This document shows, one piece after another, positions 45,902 to 56,385 of a stretch of 64,000 nucleotides of DNA. A program made the position numbers and the translations under genes. Source of the DNA: Streptomyces sp. NRRL S-455 (GTDB taxonomy: Bacteria; Actinomycetota; Actinomycetes; Streptomycetales; Streptomycetaceae); the NCBI RefSeq assembly GCF_000717875.1, contig NZ_JOCT01000004.1:1-64000 (forward strand), in the 5' to 3' direction. The notes beneath the pieces were generated by a model. The model did not search any database and was not told the DNA's origin. It saw only the letters and a program-made list of their open reading frames with translations. Within the stretch, counting starts at the first letter, position 1, and each line of letters starts with the position of its first letter.

Positions 45902-48253
45902 GTGACCATCGCGCCAGCCGATCCGGTCTCAGCCGCCGAAACAGAGCACGACGGTCCCGGTGCCGCGCTGTTGCGGACCCTGACCGAGCTGACCGCCGAC
46001 CTCCCCGACGCCGACCCCGGCCGGGTCGCCGCCGCCGCGCTGCGCGGCCGGTCCGCGCGAGCCGACGAGGCGGAGTTGCGCGACCTGGCGACGGAGGCCG
46101 CGGCCGGTCTGATCTCCGAGGACCCCGCGTACTCCCGGCTGGCCGCCCGGCTGCTGACCATCGGCATCCGCGAGGAGGCCGCCTCCCAGGGCGTCACGTG
46201 TTTCACCGAGTCCGTCGCGGTCGGGCACCGGGAGGGGCTCATCGCCGACCGTACCGCCGAGTTCGTGCGGCTCCACGCCGCCCGGCTCGACGCCCTGATC
46301 GACACGGCCGCCGACGACCGCTTCGGCTACTTCGGCCTGCGCACGCTGCACAGCCGCTACCTGCTCCGGCACCCGATCACCCGCAAGGTGATCGAGACGC
46401 CCCAGCACTTCATGCTGCGCGTGGCGAGCGGCCTCGCCGAGGACGACACCACGCGTGCGGTGGACGAAGTCGCCGCGCTGTACGGCCTCATGAGCCGCCT
46501 CGACTACCTCCCGTCCTCCCCCACCCTCTTCAACTCGGGCACGCGTCATCCCCAGATGTCGTCCTGCTACCTCCTCGACTCCCCCCAGGACGAGCTGGAC
46601 TCCATCTACGACCGCTACCACCAGGTGGCACGGCTGTCGAAGCACGCCGGCGGCATCGGTATCGCCTACTCCCGCATCCGCGCCCGGGGTTCGCTGATCC
46701 GCGGCACGAACGGCCACTCCAACGGCATCGTCCCGTTCCTGAAGACCCTCGACGCCTCGGTCGCCGCCGTGAACCAGGGCGGCCGCCGCAAGGGCGCCGC
46801 CGCGGTCTATCTGGAGACCTGGCACTCCGACATCGAGGAGTTCCTGGAGCTGCGCGACAACACCGGCGAGGACGCCCGCCGTACGCACAACCTGAACCTC
46901 GCGCACTGGATCCCGGACGAGTTCATGCGCCGCGTGAACGCCGACGCGCAGTGGTCCCTCTTCTCGCCCTCGGACGTGCCCGAACTGGTCGACCTCTGGG
47001 GCGAGGAGTTCGACGCCGCCTACCGGGCCGCCGAGGCGAAGGGTCTGGCGAAGAAGACCCTGCCCGCCCGCGAGCTGTACGGCCGCATGATGCGCACCCT
47101 CGCCCAGACCGGCAACGGCTGGATGACCTTCAAGGACGCCGCCAACCGCACCGCCAACCAGACGGCCGAGCCGGGCCATGTCGTGCACTCCTCCAACCTC
47201 TGCACGGAGATCCTGGAGGTCACCAGCGACGGGGAGACGGCGGTCTGCAACCTGGGGTCGGTCAACCTCGGCGCGTTCGTGAAAGAGGGCGGTATCGACT
47301 GGGAGCGGCTGGACGAGACCGTCCGGACGGCCGTGACGTTCCTCGACCGGGTCGTGGACATCAACTTCTACCCGACCGAGCAGGCGGGCCGCTCCAACGC
47401 CCGCTGGCGTCCCGTCGGCCTCGGGGCCATGGGCCTCCAGGACGTCTTCTTCAAGCTGCGGCTGCCCTTCGACTCGCCGGAGGCCAGGGCACTCTCCACC
47501 CGTATCGCCGAGCGGATCATGCTCGCGGCGTACGAGGCGTCCGCCGACCTCGCCGAGCGCAACGGCCCGCTGCCGGCCTGGGAGAAGACCCGTACGGCCA
47601 AGGGCGTGCTGCACCCCGACCATTACAACGTGGAGCTGACCTGGCCGGAGCGCTGGGCGGCCCTGCGGGAGCGCATCGCCACGACCGGCCTGCGCAACTC
47701 CCTGCTCCTCGCCATCGCCCCCACGGCGACGATCGCCTCCATCGCGGGCGTGTACGAGTGCATCGAGCCGCAGGTGTCCAACCTGTTCAAGCGCGAGACG
47801 CTGTCCGGAGAGTTCCTCCAGGTCAACTCCTACCTGGTGGACGAGCTGAAGCGACTCGGCGTGTGGGACGCCCGCAGCCGCGAGGCCCTGCGCGAGGCCA
47901 ACGGCTCGGTGCAGGACTTCGCCTGGATCCCCGAGGACGTCCGCGCCCTCTACCGCACGGCGTGGGAGATCCCGCAGCGCGGCCTGATCGACATGGCGGC
48001 GGCCAGGACCCCGTTCCTTGACCAGTCGCAGTCCCTGAACCTCTTCCTGGAGACGCCGACCATCGGAAAGCTCTCCTCGATGTACGCCTACGCCTGGAAG
48101 TCCGGGCTCAAGACGACGTACTACCTGCGTTCGCGCCCGGCGACCCGCATCGCCCGCGCCGCACAGGCCACTGTCCCCGTGCAGGCCACCCCGGACCCCG
48201 ACGCGGTCGCCTGCTCCCTGGAAAACCCCGAGTCCTGCGAGGCCTGCCAGTAA
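45902..48253 (+). CDS. nrdA: Class I ribonucleotide reductase, large subunit
   Basis: The 783-residue catalytic subunit reduces ribonucleotides to deoxyribonucleotides. Active-site Cys are in QMSSCYLLDS and AVCNLGSVNL; the radical Cys with its Glu is in SSNLCTEILE. The C-terminal CEACQ tail shuttles electrons from thioredoxin. An N-terminal extension of about 60 residues precedes the ATP-cone-less body. GTG at 45902 has GGGAGAG upstream. The stop overlaps the nrdB start (TAATG). It is controlled by the B12 riboswitch and probably NrdR. Confidence 0.95.
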   Translation: MTIAPADPVSAAETEHDGPGAALLRTLTELTADLPDADPGRVAAAALRGRSARADEAELRDLATEAAAGLISEDPAYSRLAARLLTIGIREEAASQGVTCFTESVAVGHREGLIADRTAEFVRLHAARLDALIDTAADDRFGYFGLRTLHSRYLLRHPITRKVIETPQHFMLRVASGLAEDDTTRAVDEVAALYGLMSRLDYLPSSPTLFNSGTRHPQMSSCYLLDSPQDELDSIYDRYHQVARLSKHAGGIGIAYSRIRARGSLIRGTNGHSNGIVPFLKTLDASVAAVNQGGRRKGAAAVYLETWHSDIEEFLELRDNTGEDARRTHNLNLAHWIPDEFMRRVNADAQWSLFSPSDVPELVDLWGEEFDAAYRAAEAKGLAKKTLPARELYGRMMRTLAQTGNGWMTFKDAANRTANQTAEPGHVVHSSNLCTEILEVTSDGETAVCNLGSVNLGAFVKEGGIDWERLDETVRTAVTFLDRVVDINFYPTEQAGRSNARWRPVGLGAMGLQDVFFKLRLPFDSPEARALSTRIAERIMLAAYEASADLAERNGPLPAWEKTRTAKGVLHPDHYNVELTWPERWAALRERIATTGLRNSLLLAIAPTATIASIAGVYECIEPQVSNLFKRETLSGEFLQVNSYLVDELKRLGVWDARSREALREANGSVQDFAWIPEDVRALYRTAWEIPQRGLIDMAAARTPFLDQSQSLNLFLETPTIGKLSSMYAYAWKSGLKTTYYLRSRPATRIARAAQATVPVQATPDPDAVACSLENPESCEACQ

Positions 48254-49260
48254 TGACCACCCAGAACCTTCTCGACCCCGGCTTCGAGCTCACCTTGCGC
48301 CCGATGCGCTACCCCGACTTCTACGAGCGCTACCGGGACGCCATCAAGAACACCTGGACCGTGGAGGAGGTCGACCTCCACTCGGACGTCGCCGACCTGG
48401 CCAAGCTCTCCCCCGAGGAGCAGCACCTCATCGGCCGCCTGGTCGCCTTCTTCGCGACGGGCGACTCGATCGTCGCGAACAACCTGGTGCTGACGCTGTA
48501 CAAGCACATCAACTCCCCGGAGGCGCGCCTGTATCTGTCGCGTCAGCTCTTCGAGGAGGCCGTGCACGTCCAGTTCTATCTGACGCTGCTCGACACCTAT
48601 CTCCCCGACCCGGAGGACCGGGCGGCGGCCTTCGCGGCCGTGGAGAACATCCCGTCCATCCGTGAGAAGGCCTCGTTCTGCTTCAAGTGGATGGACTCGG
48701 TGGAGAAGCTCGACCGGCTTCGGACGCAGGCGGACCGCCGCCGCTTCCTGCTCAACCTGATCTGCTTCGCCGCGTGCATCGAGGGCCTGTTCTTCTACGG
48801 TGCCTTCGCCTACGTCTACTGGTTCCGCAGCCGGGGCCTGCTGCACGGCCTCGCCACCGGCACCAACTGGGTGTTCCGCGACGAGACGATGCACATGTCC
48901 TTCGCCTTCGACGTGGTCGACACCGTCCGCAAGGAGGAGCCGGAGCTCTTCGACGACCAGCTCCAGCAGCAGGTGACGGACATGCTGCGGGAGGCCGTCG
49001 AGGCCGAGCTGCAGTTCGCGCGCGACCTGTGCGGTGACGGCCTCCCGGGCATGAACACCGAGTCGATGCGGCAGTACCTGGAGTGCGTCGCCGACCAGCG
49101 GCTCACCCGGCTCGGCTTCGCTCCGGTGTACGGTTCCGAGAACCCCTTCTCCTTCATGGAGCTCCAGGGGGTTCAGGAGCTGACCAACTTCTTCGAGCGG
49201 CGGCCCTCCGCGTACCAGGTGGCGGTGGAGGGCACCGTCGACCTGGACGAGGACTTCTGA
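48253..49260 (+). CDS. nrdB: Class I ribonucleotide reductase, small subunit
   Basis: The 335-residue R2 protein houses the di-iron site and tyrosyl radical. Ligands are in SRQLFEEAVHVQFYLTLL, where the spacing E-x2-H-x3-Y places the radical Tyr three residues after the His. Further ligands are in FRDETMHMSFAFD. The C-terminal acidic tail (VDLDEDF) should dock to NrdA. This Tyr makes it a conventional class Ia/Ib-type protein, not a Phe-containing Ic form. Co-translated with nrdA. Confidence 0.95.
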   Translation: MTTQNLLDPGFELTLRPMRYPDFYERYRDAIKNTWTVEEVDLHSDVADLAKLSPEEQHLIGRLVAFFATGDSIVANNLVLTLYKHINSPEARLYLSRQLFEEAVHVQFYLTLLDTYLPDPEDRAAAFAAVENIPSIREKASFCFKWMDSVEKLDRLRTQADRRRFLLNLICFAACIEGLFFYGAFAYVYWFRSRGLLHGLATGTNWVFRDETMHMSFAFDVVDTVRKEEPELFDDQLQQQVTDMLREAVEAELQFARDLCGDGLPGMNTESMRQYLECVADQRLTRLGFAPVYGSENPFSFMELQGVQELTNFFERRPSAYQVAVEGTVDLDEDF

Positions 49261-49415
49261 GCCGGCTCGCCTTCACGGGCCTCCTGGGCCTCCCGGATCT
49301 GACGGTCGACGCGCCTGTCGTGCGCGATGCCGATCAGTGACGGGAGGACCAGGAGGACCAGCACCCCGAGTGCGAAGATCATTGCGATGAGTGTCTGTGT
49401 CTGGTTCGTGTCCAT
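49173..49415 (-). CDS. Possible small membrane protein overlapping nrdB
   Basis: From the ATG at 49415 an 80-residue frame starts with a single clear membrane helix (TLIAMIFALGVLVLLVLPSLIG), followed by charged HDRRVDRQIREAQEAREGE. The last 29 codons run antisense to the nrdB 3' end. A helix of this quality in an intergenic region suggests a real gene, but the overlap and lack of known relatives leave doubt. Confidence 0.55.
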   Translation of the reverse strand: MDTNQTQTLIAMIFALGVLVLLVLPSLIGIAHDRRVDRQIREAQEAREGEPAQKSSSRSTVPSTATWYAEGRRSKKLVSS

Positions 49416-49508
49416 GGACACCACTGTCGCGCCGATGACTCCTTACCGTCAGTGGCAGTACTGCCGTAGACCCTCGAATTACTGCCACCGGCGAGGCACA
49501 CTGGGGGC

Positions 49509-50471
49509 ATGCTGCAGAACGTGGCCGTCGCCCTCCTCGACGGCGTGAACCCCTTCGAACTGGGTGTGGTGTGCGAGGTCTTCGGCACCGACCGAAGCGA
49601 CGAGGGCCTGCCGGTCTACGACTTCGCCGTCGCCTCGGCCGAGGGCCCGCTGCTGCGCATGAACTCGGGCTTCTCGCTCCAGGCCGAGCACGGCCTGGAG
49701 CGGCTGGAGACGGCCGACCTGATCGCCGTGCCGGCCGGGCACGGCTACGCGTCCCGGGACTTCCCGCCGGAACTGCTGGACGCCCTGCGTCGCGCGGTCG
49801 ACCGCGGCGCCCGGGTGCTGAGCGTCTGCTCCGGCGTCTTCGTGCTGGCCGCGGCCGGGCTGCTGGACGGCCGACGCTGCGCCACCCACTGGAAGCACGC
49901 GAAGGACCTCGCCCGGCAGTACCCGCGCGTGGTCGTCGAGCCGGACGTGCTCTACGTCGACGAGGACCCGGTGATCACCTCCGCCGGCACGGCCGCCGGT
50001 ATCGACGCCTGCCTCCACCTGGTGCGCAAGGAGCAGGGCACGGAGGTCGCCAACAAGATCGCCCGGCGGATGGTGGTGCCACCGCACCGCGACGGCGGCC
50101 AGGCCCAGTACATCGAGCGCCCGCTCCCCCAGCCCCAGGGCGACACGATCGGCGAGGTGCTGGCGTGGATGGAGCGCCATCTCGACGAGGAGGTCACCGT
50201 CGAGCAGCTCGCCGCCCACGCCCACATGTCCCCGCGCACCTTCGCCCGCCGCTTCCAGCAGGAGACGGGGACGACTCCCTACCGCTGGATCCTGCGCCAG
50301 CGCGTCCTGCTGGCCCAGCGGTTGCTGGAGGCGACGGACGAGACGATGGACGCGATCGCCGGCCGGACGGGATTCGGCAACGCGGCCACGCTGCGCCACC
50401 ACTTCGTCCGGTCGCTGGGAACGACGCCGAACGCCTACCGGCGGACGTTCAAGGGCCCCGAAGCGGCCTGA
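49509..50471 (+). CDS. nrdS: GlxA-like AraC-family regulator NrdS
   Basis: The 320-residue protein joins a DJ-1/PfpI-type domain (residues 1-170; VLSVCSGVFVLAAAGLLDGR has the nucleophile-elbow Cys) to a C-terminal AraC double helix-turn-helix (VEQLAAHAHMSPRTFARRFQ and GFGNAATLRHHFVRSLG). In S. coelicolor the third gene of the nrd operon encodes this protein and is called nrdS; its exact role is unclear. Here 248 nt separate it from nrdB, so it may also have its own promoter. Confidence 0.85.
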   Translation: MLQNVAVALLDGVNPFELGVVCEVFGTDRSDEGLPVYDFAVASAEGPLLRMNSGFSLQAEHGLERLETADLIAVPAGHGYASRDFPPELLDALRRAVDRGARVLSVCSGVFVLAAAGLLDGRRCATHWKHAKDLARQYPRVVVEPDVLYVDEDPVITSAGTAAGIDACLHLVRKEQGTEVANKIARRMVVPPHRDGGQAQYIERPLPQPQGDTIGEVLAWMERHLDEEVTVEQLAAHAHMSPRTFARRFQQETGTTPYRWILRQRVLLAQRLLEATDETMDAIAGRTGFGNAATLRHHFVRSLGTTPNAYRRTFKGPEAA

Positions 50472-50483
50472 GTCACCGGGCCG

Positions 50484-51851
50484 TCACCTCGGCACCGGCC
50501 GCAGCCGCAGGTCGTGCGGCCGGAGCGTGATGCCGACGCGGGTGCCGCTGTTCGAACCGGCCACCTGCTCGAAGCGGTACCTGGTGGCCAGCGCCGCCGT
50601 GATCAGCGTCAGCTGCGCCATCGAGAAGTGGTCGCTCGGGCACTTGCGGTTGCCCGTACTGAACGGGCTCATGGCGTGCTTCGGAATGTCCTTGACCCGG
50701 TCCGGGAGCCAGCGGTCGGGGTCGAACTCCAGGTTCCGCTCGTACGACTTCGCATCGCGCTGAATCGCGTACGGGCTGTAGACGAGGTCCGCACCGGCCG
50801 GAATCCGGTATCCACCGAGTTCCGTGTCCCGCACCGCCCGCCGCGTCAGAATCCAGACGGCCGGGTGCAAACGCATGGCCTCGACGACGACATTGTTGGT
50901 GTGCCTGAGGTTCCGGACGTCCTGGAATGCCACCGGCCTCCCACCGGTGACGGCTTGCACTTCGTCGCGCACCTTGTCCGCGTGTTCCGGATGTTCCGCG
51001 AGCATGTGCAGGAGCCACATGATCGTGGATGCGACGGTTTCGCTGCCGGGGGTGAGGATCGCGACGACCTGATCGTGGATCTCCTGTTCCCCGATGGGGT
51101 CGCCATTGTCGTCCTTCGCCTCCAGCAATGCCGTCAGCAAATCGTCCGGCTTTTGACCGGATGCGCGGCGCTCGGCGACGATCTCGTCGACCAGGAGATG
51201 CAAATCGGCCAATGCCCGGTTGAATGCGCGGTTGGCAGGCAGCGGCAGCCTGTAGAGGGGTCCGAGCGGCACCACCATTCGCCGGTACATCCCGCGGAAG
51301 ACGGTGGCGAGCGCGACGCACAGCCGCTCCGCCCGCTCGTCCATGTAGTTGCCGCGCAGCAGGCAGCGGGCCGCGATGCGCACGGCCACCCGGAACGACT
51401 CGGAGGTGCAGTCGATGGTCTCCCCCGGCTTCCAGCGCTCGGTCAGCGCATGCGCCTCCTCCTCCATGATCGGCCCGTAGGCGGGGATGGCGTCGAGCCG
51501 GAAGGCGGGCTGGACGGTGCGCCGCTGGCGCCGGTGGAGCGGCCCGTTGGCCGTGGCCACGCCCTCCTTGCCGAGCAGGCCCTCCAGGGACTCCCACAGC
51601 GGCCCGGCGATGATGTAGTCGTTGCTCAGCGCGAGCGCGCCGGTGAGCGCCGGGGTGGTGACCGCGTACACCGTCTTCGGCCCGAGCTTCAGGCGGACGA
51701 CGTCGCCGTGGTCGCGCAGCCGGGACATGAAGGACAGCGGGTCGCGCACCAGCGTCCAGCCGTGCCCGAGGAAGGGGACCCCGCCGCCCGCCCTGGGCGG
51801 TTCGCGCAGCTCCGGGGTCAGGGCTTCGGGTGTGACGGACTCGACGGTCAT
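50484..51851 (-). CDS. cyp170A1: Cytochrome P450 CYP170A1-type (albaflavenone synthase)
   Basis: The 455-residue P450 converts epi-isozizaene to albaflavenols and albaflavenone. Motifs: I-helix [14 protein letters not shown] (near 250), K-helix EAMR, and the heme loop [13 protein letters not shown] with axial Cys. The I-helix has Gly-Ser-Glu in place of the usual Gly-x-Asp/Glu-Thr, and the heme loop lacks the common GxG ending. CYP170A1 of S. coelicolor is also known for a moonlighting terpene synthase activity. The start overlaps the eizA stop (ATGA), so both are one operon. Confidence 0.92.
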   Translation of the reverse strand: MTVESVTPEALTPELREPPRAGGGVPFLGHGWTLVRDPLSFMSRLRDHGDVVRLKLGPKTVYAVTTPALTGALALSNDYIIAGPLWESLEGLLGKEGVATANGPLHRRQRRTVQPAFRLDAIPAYGPIMEEEAHALTERWKPGETIDCTSESFRVAVRIAARCLLRGNYMDERAERLCVALATVFRGMYRRMVVPLGPLYRLPLPANRAFNRALADLHLLVDEIVAERRASGQKPDDLLTALLEAKDDNGDPIGEQEIHDQVVAILTPGSETVASTIMWLLHMLAEHPEHADKVRDEVQAVTGGRPVAFQDVRNLRHTNNVVVEAMRLHPAVWILTRRAVRDTELGGYRIPAGADLVYSPYAIQRDAKSYERNLEFDPDRWLPDRVKDIPKHAMSPFSTGNRKCPSDHFSMAQLTLITAALATRYRFEQVAGSNSGTRVGITLRPHDLRLRPVPR

Positions 51852-52933
51852 TTCTCACCTGCCGCTTCGTTGTTGACGTACGGGGGTGTGGAGCGGTCGT
51901 CCCAGCTGTCGACCCGGTACCGGCCGGACTCGTGATGGAACCAGTAGACGGAACTGAACCAGTTCCGCATATTGCCCAGGCAGGCCCGCACGGCGGCGCT
52001 CAGTTCCTTTCCCCGCACAGTGCCGTCGGCGAGGTCGTCGGCGAACCGTAACGCTTCCTGTTCCACGTCGAGGAAATCCGATATGCATTTCTCGACGCGG
52101 CTCCTGACGTCCACGACCGCCTGTTCCAGAGTGAGCCCCTCATGGAGGATGAGACTGATTCCGAGATTGTGCACCTCGTCGCCCGCTATTTCCTTCGGCA
52201 GTGAGCAGAGGTCGTTGTACCAGGCGGCGAACTCCTGGCTCAGCAGCGCCGCCCGCCGATATGCCGGGTGTTTCCGCACAGGGTCCGGGAGTTCGCGGCC
52301 CGCGGCCGGTTCCAGCAGGTCCGTCCAGATCCAGTGGGCGAAGGTGAGCCGGCGTAACCGGAGATATTCCTCGACCGTGGGCACGATGCCATGGGTGCGG
52401 TTGTGGAACTCCCGGTCGTACGCGTCGATCACCGCGTGGAAGTGCCGGGCGAACCGGAGGTTCCATGTCTGGGGCAGGAACGCGTACAGCCGCAGCACGC
52501 TGTCCGCGAACCCGGCGACCACTGGGTCCTCGTGGTGCAGATGCGCTCCCGGAGAGTCGAGCGCCGCGTGCAGCCGGTCCCGGAGCCGCCGCCAGGCGGC
52601 CGGACGCCCGTGCACGATGTCGCGGTCGTGCCGGTCGTCCCAGACGAAGAACCAGGCGCTGTAGTCCGCGATCGCCTGGAGGACCTCGTCGGAGGCACTT
52701 GTGTAGTACCCGGCCATGAGGTCGGTGTAGCAAAGACCATCGGCATATTCCTCCACCTTGTCCGCGGGCATGAGCCGCTTTTCGAGCAGCCAGGCCCGGG
52801 TCTTCTCCTGGCACTTCGGCCAATACGCGTGGAGTTGCCGTGGAAACCCCGCCTCGATCACGGGTAGGGAGAGCGACGGTGGAACTGCGATCGTGGTCGG
52901 TGTCGATGTGGTGCCGTGTGACAAAGCATGCAC
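51848..52933 (-). CDS. eizA: Epi-isozizaene synthase
   Basis: The 361-residue class I sesquiterpene cyclase turns farnesyl diphosphate into epi-isozizaene. The aspartate-rich motif reads WDDRHDRD near residue 98 and the NSE triad is [14 protein letters not shown] near 240. RY near the C-terminus (RYRVDSWDD) completes the diphosphate sensor. Length and both motifs fit EizA of S. coelicolor closely. The partner P450 follows by a 4-nt overlap. The product albaflavenone is a volatile sesquiterpenoid antibiotic. Confidence 0.95.
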   Translation of the reverse strand: MHALSHGTTSTPTTIAVPPSLSLPVIEAGFPRQLHAYWPKCQEKTRAWLLEKRLMPADKVEEYADGLCYTDLMAGYYTSASDEVLQAIADYSAWFFVWDDRHDRDIVHGRPAAWRRLRDRLHAALDSPGAHLHHEDPVVAGFADSVLRLYAFLPQTWNLRFARHFHAVIDAYDREFHNRTHGIVPTVEEYLRLRRLTFAHWIWTDLLEPAAGRELPDPVRKHPAYRRAALLSQEFAAWYNDLCSLPKEIAGDEVHNLGISLILHEGLTLEQAVVDVRSRVEKCISDFLDVEQEALRFADDLADGTVRGKELSAAVRACLGNMRNWFSSVYWFHHESGRYRVDSWDDRSTPPYVNNEAAGEK

Positions 52934-53167
52934 GAACTAACCCCTCTCAGCCGCCAGTTGGCGCGAGCGCCCTCCCTTCGTGCCGGGCGTGCGCCGTTGC
53001 ATACCCCGCTCATCCCATTCAGCACCACAACTGACCGCTCTGGGAACGTATTTGCTCCATTCACTACCCCACAGCGCCGGATCGTCGCGTTGTGCGGCGG
53101 GCACCGGATCGCCAGGAGAGCAGAAGCGATCGAACGTGCGACGGACAGGCGAACGGAACAGACGAAC

Positions 53168-53203
53168 GGCGCCTGTCCGGGCTGGGAAACCCGGGCAAGC
53201 GCC
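53168..53203 (-). terminator. Terminator after peptide deformylase
   Basis: An imperfect 13-14 bp stem (GGCGCTTGCCCGGG on the minus strand) has an 8-nt loop, 25 nt beyond the def stop. The rest of 52934-53226, which also carries the eizA promoter, shows no gene. Confidence 0.6.
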
Positions 53204-53226
53204 GTACGCCTGGTGAGGCTGAGGTC

Positions 53227-53877
53227 TCAGTCGTTGGCCACCACGGGATAGCGGGGCTCGTTCTCGGCCATCTGACGCAGCGCGTCCTTGCGTTCCCGCT
53301 TGGACAGCCGGTCGATGTACAGGTAGCCGTAGAGGTGGTCGGTCTCGTGCTGCAAACACCGAGCGAAGTATCCGGTGCCGCGCACCTTGATCGGGTTGCC
53401 CTTCTCGTCCTGCCCGGTCACCTCGGCGTAGTCGGGCCGGGCGAGCGGCGCGTACGCGGTGGGCACCGACAGACAGCCCTCGTTGCTGTCGTCCAGCCGG
53501 CGCTTCTCGGCGGGCAGTTCGACGAGCTTGGGGTTGCAGACCACGCCGGTGTGCCGGACGCCCTCGTCGTCCGGGCAGTCGTAGACGAAGACCTTCGCGT
53601 CGACACCGATCTGGTTGGCGGCCAGTCCCACGCCCTCGGCGGTGCGCTGGCTGGCGAACATGTCCGCGACGAGCTGCTGGAAGTCGTCGCCGAAGTCGGT
53701 GACGTCCTTGCACTCCTTGTGCAGCACCGGGTTCCCGACCACCGTGATCGGCCGCGAGGTCCCCCGCTCCCGCCAGGCCGCCTCGCGCTCCTCGCAGTCC
53801 TCCGTGTCGATCACGTACCCCTCGTCATCGACGGGGAGCACGCCCGCGCCCTGCTGATCGGTGTCCTGCTGAGCCAT
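53227..53877 (-). CDS. def: Peptide deformylase
   Basis: The 216-residue metalloenzyme removes the formyl group from nascent proteins. All three boxes are intact: [11 protein letters not shown] (81-91), EGCLSVP (133-139) with the metal-binding Cys135, and QHETDHLYG (176-184) with the HExxH-like pair. It carries about 40 more N-terminal residues than the short form, rich in acidic residues. ATG 53877 is chosen because an in-frame extension upstream is not coding-like. It stands as a single-gene unit with its own terminator. Confidence 0.95.
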   Translation of the reverse strand: MAQQDTDQQGAGVLPVDDEGYVIDTEDCEEREAAWRERGTSRPITVVGNPVLHKECKDVTDFGDDFQQLVADMFASQRTAEGVGLAANQIGVDAKVFVYDCPDDEGVRHTGVVCNPKLVELPAEKRRLDDSNEGCLSVPTAYAPLARPDYAEVTGQDEKGNPIKVRGTGYFARCLQHETDHLYGYLYIDRLSKRERKDALRQMAENEPRYPVVAND

Positions 53878-53960
53878 GACGTTACGTACGCCTTCCTGAA
53901 ACTGACCGGGCTGAGATGCTGATACAGGGTACGCCGGTGTAGCACGCCATTCTTTTGCTT

Positions 53961-54040
53961 GGGGGCGCGGGGCTGTCCCGATGCGCGGCTCCGCCGCGTG
54001 GGCGCGACCAGCCACGACACACCCGCAGCCGACGACGGCG
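53961..54040 (+). repeat. Dispersed GC-rich intergenic repeat, copy B
   Basis: GGGCGCGGGGCTGTCCCG, then GCGGCTCCGCCGCGTG, then GCGCGACCAGCCACGAC is a typical Streptomyces gene-boundary repeat. It ends exactly at the stop of the TPR gene. The 16-nt block GCGGCTCCGCCGCGTG is repeated identically at 61423-61438. Confidence 0.6.
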
Positions 54041-55105
54041 CTAACAGACCTCTTCCAAATCCCGCCAATCCCGAGAATCCGGACTATCCGCAACCCACCC
54101 GTCCAACAACCCCCGAACCAGCGAAGCCGGCGCAGCCAGCCCGCACTCCCGCTCCGGCACCCACAGCTGCCCGTCCGTCCGATGCCCCAGCGGCCCGGGA
54201 TGCCCCGGCTCACTGTGGTCATGCGGGTCGAGGTGGTCTCCGTCACCCTCGTCCGACGGCATCCGGGACTCGGAACACATCCTGCACAGCAACCGCACGG
54301 AGGAGGACCAGTCCTCCGCGGCGAACCCGGCGTCCGCCGCGAGCTGCTCCAGGGCGTCCCGGTCCGACTCGGTCGCCGCCTCCAGCAGGACGACCCAGGT
54401 CGGCACCGGCGAGGGCGCCCACAGTTCGATCTCGTCGAACACCGGGTACGTGTGGCCGGCGGCCGTGGTCCGCTCCCCGTGCGGCACGCCGTCGTGCAGG
54501 ACGACCTCACCCCAGCGCCGCCCCGACGACGGCAGCGGGATGGACAGCACCTCGATCCGCGCGGGGTCGAGCCGTCGTCCCCACACGACCTCCGCCTCCC
54601 CCTCCGGGGAGAGCCGTACCGCGGCGCTGCCGAGGTCCATGCCGACCGGCTCGCCGGAGTCGTTCGCCGCCCCCGGCACCCGCAGCCCGTAGGCCTGCCA
54701 GGCCCGCCGGGCCAGCGGCCAGTCCTGGAGCGCGGTCGCCGCGATGCCGACGTTCCACCAGTCGGGCGCACCGGTGTCCCGGTCGAGCAGCGCCACGGCC
54801 CTGAGACCCGCCGCCCGCGCCTGCTCCCAGTCGTGCCGGAACTTGTGCAGCAGCGCCAGGTTGAACCAGGACTCGGAGAGCCAGGGCTCCAGATCGGCGG
54901 CACGTGTCAGCAGCGCGCCGGCGTCCTCGTACCGGCCATCGCCGATGAGGGTGAACGCCCGGTCCGTGGCCTGCCGCCAGGAGGCGGAGGGCCGGTTCCG
55001 TCCCTTGCCGAAGATCCTCACGATTCCCGCCTGCCAGTTCCGTGCGGTGGGCTGGCCGTAGCTGTGTTTCGAGCCCCCTGACACCTTCTCCTCGCATCCA
55101 ACCAC
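54041..55105 (-). CDS. TPR-domain protein, function unknown
   Basis: The 354-residue protein has tetratricopeptide-like helices at about residues 45-140 ([59 protein letters not shown]). A mixed domain follows with paired Cys ([12 protein letters not shown]) and a His/Asp-rich stretch ([15 protein letters not shown]). The latter suggests metal binding. No enzyme motif is present. The first GTG is at 55105; a GTG seven codons in (55084) sits after GAGGAG and could be the real start. Confidence 0.75.
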   Translation of the reverse strand: MVGCEEKVSGGSKHSYGQPTARNWQAGIVRIFGKGRNRPSASWRQATDRAFTLIGDGRYEDAGALLTRAADLEPWLSESWFNLALLHKFRHDWEQARAAGLRAVALLDRDTGAPDWWNVGIAATALQDWPLARRAWQAYGLRVPGAANDSGEPVGMDLGSAAVRLSPEGEAEVVWGRRLDPARIEVLSIPLPSSGRRWGEVVLHDGVPHGERTTAAGHTYPVFDEIELWAPSPVPTWVVLLEAATESDRDALEQLAADAGFAAEDWSSSVRLLCRMCSESRMPSDEGDGDHLDPHDHSEPGHPGPLGHRTDGQLWVPERECGLAAPASLVRGLLDGWVADSPDSRDWRDLEEVC

Positions 55106-55137
55106 GTGCGGCCTCGAGGGCGCTCATTACCCATGGG

Positions 55138-56385
55138 TTACCCAGTCATGGGCAGGGTCAGACTGCTCCTTGCCAGTACCCGGGCCAGTGATTCCACCAC
55201 CTCCGGGGCGTACTCCCCTGCGGTGGCGAGCCGGAGTTCCTCCAGCGCCGTCAGCGGCCCGCCGGGACCTCCTTCCCGGGACTTCTCCTCGTACGCGTTC
55301 ACGGCCCGGACGATACGGGCGGCGAGCGGCTGCTCCGCGGAGGGATCGGCCTGCCGCTCCACGACCACGGCGACCGCCTCGTCGACGCCCGTGTGCCGCA
55401 CGACGGCCCCGCCGAGCAGCGCGATCCGCCGCTGTTCCGCGTCGGGCAGGCCGGCGGTGGCGCCGGCCGGGACCGGGTCGACGAGGCTCAGCTGGCCGAT
55501 GTCGTGCATGAGCGCGGCGTACTCCAGCACGGTCAGCTCGGGCTCGGTGAGGCCCATGTCACGCCCCACGGCCTGGCTGAGTGCGGCGACGCGGTGGGCG
55601 TGCCCGGCGGGGGTGTAGCCGGCGACCTCGGTGGCCCGGGCGAGGGAGGCGATGGTCTGCCGGTAGGTCGCCCGGACGGCGGCGTACCGCCGGAAGGACA
55701 TCTGGGCGAGCAGCAGGGGCACGGAGAAGACGGGCAGCGCCCACAGGCCTACGACGGCGACCGCCAGCGCCATCACGGCGCCCGTCGCGATGACGGCGGC
55801 CCCGATGCCGAACACGGCACGCAGCTCGTCCCGCAGCGCGGGCCCGAAGGGCCGGCCGGTGCGGGAGTGGGCCAGTGCGGCGGCGAGTACCGCGTCGCAC
55901 AGCGTGGTCAGGGACAGCAGTGCGAGCAGCAGCAGCGCGTAGGCGGGGCCGCCCCAGTCGTCGAACATGCCCCGGCTGTACGGGGGCTGGAAGCACACGG
56001 CGACGAACCCGACGGTGAGTACCCGTCGCGCCAGGTGGTCGAGCGTGGGTCCCTGCCCGCGCGCGACGTGCGGCACGCTGCCGAGCAGCGAGGCGGCCAG
56101 TACGACGGCGACGGCCTGGGCGAGGCCGTGGTGCGTGGGCCGGCCGCCCGCCTCGCCGAGCAGCGCGTACGAGAGGGCCGCGGCGGCCCCCAGCGGTGCC
56201 GGTTCCCTGACCCGCGCCCCGTTGTGCCGGGTGAGTTCCCCGACGGCGACGAGCAGGCCGAAGGCCAGGGCGACGCGGCGTTCCTCGAGCCCGTTGTGGA
56301 GGGTGACGGCGAGGGAGCCGGTGGCGAGGAGGGCGGCGCAGGCGTGGACGAGGGTGAACAGCGGGGGCGGCCGGTACGCGCTCAT
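55138..56385 (-). CDS. Membrane HD-domain protein
   Basis: The 415-residue protein has an N-terminal half of about seven or eight membrane helices and a cytoplasmic HD domain from about residue 240 (GHAHRVAALSQAVGRDMG, AALMHDIGQLS). The HD pair is present, but the GYP part that defines cyclic-di-GMP phosphodiesterases is absent, so its activity may differ or be lost. The start overlaps the stop of the upstream HD-GYP gene (ATGA). The two similar membrane HD proteins probably arose by duplication and may work as a pair. Confidence 0.85.
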   Translation of the reverse strand: MSAYRPPPLFTLVHACAALLATGSLAVTLHNGLEERRVALAFGLLVAVGELTRHNGARVREPAPLGAAAALSYALLGEAGGRPTHHGLAQAVAVVLAASLLGSVPHVARGQGPTLDHLARRVLTVGFVAVCFQPPYSRGMFDDWGGPAYALLLLALLSLTTLCDAVLAAALAHSRTGRPFGPALRDELRAVFGIGAAVIATGAVMALAVAVVGLWALPVFSVPLLLAQMSFRRYAAVRATYRQTIASLARATEVAGYTPAGHAHRVAALSQAVGRDMGLTEPELTVLEYAALMHDIGQLSLVDPVPAGATAGLPDAEQRRIALLGGAVVRHTGVDEAVAVVVERQADPSAEQPLAARIVRAVNAYEEKSREGGPGGPLTALEELRLATAGEYAPEVVESLARVLARSSLTLPMTG

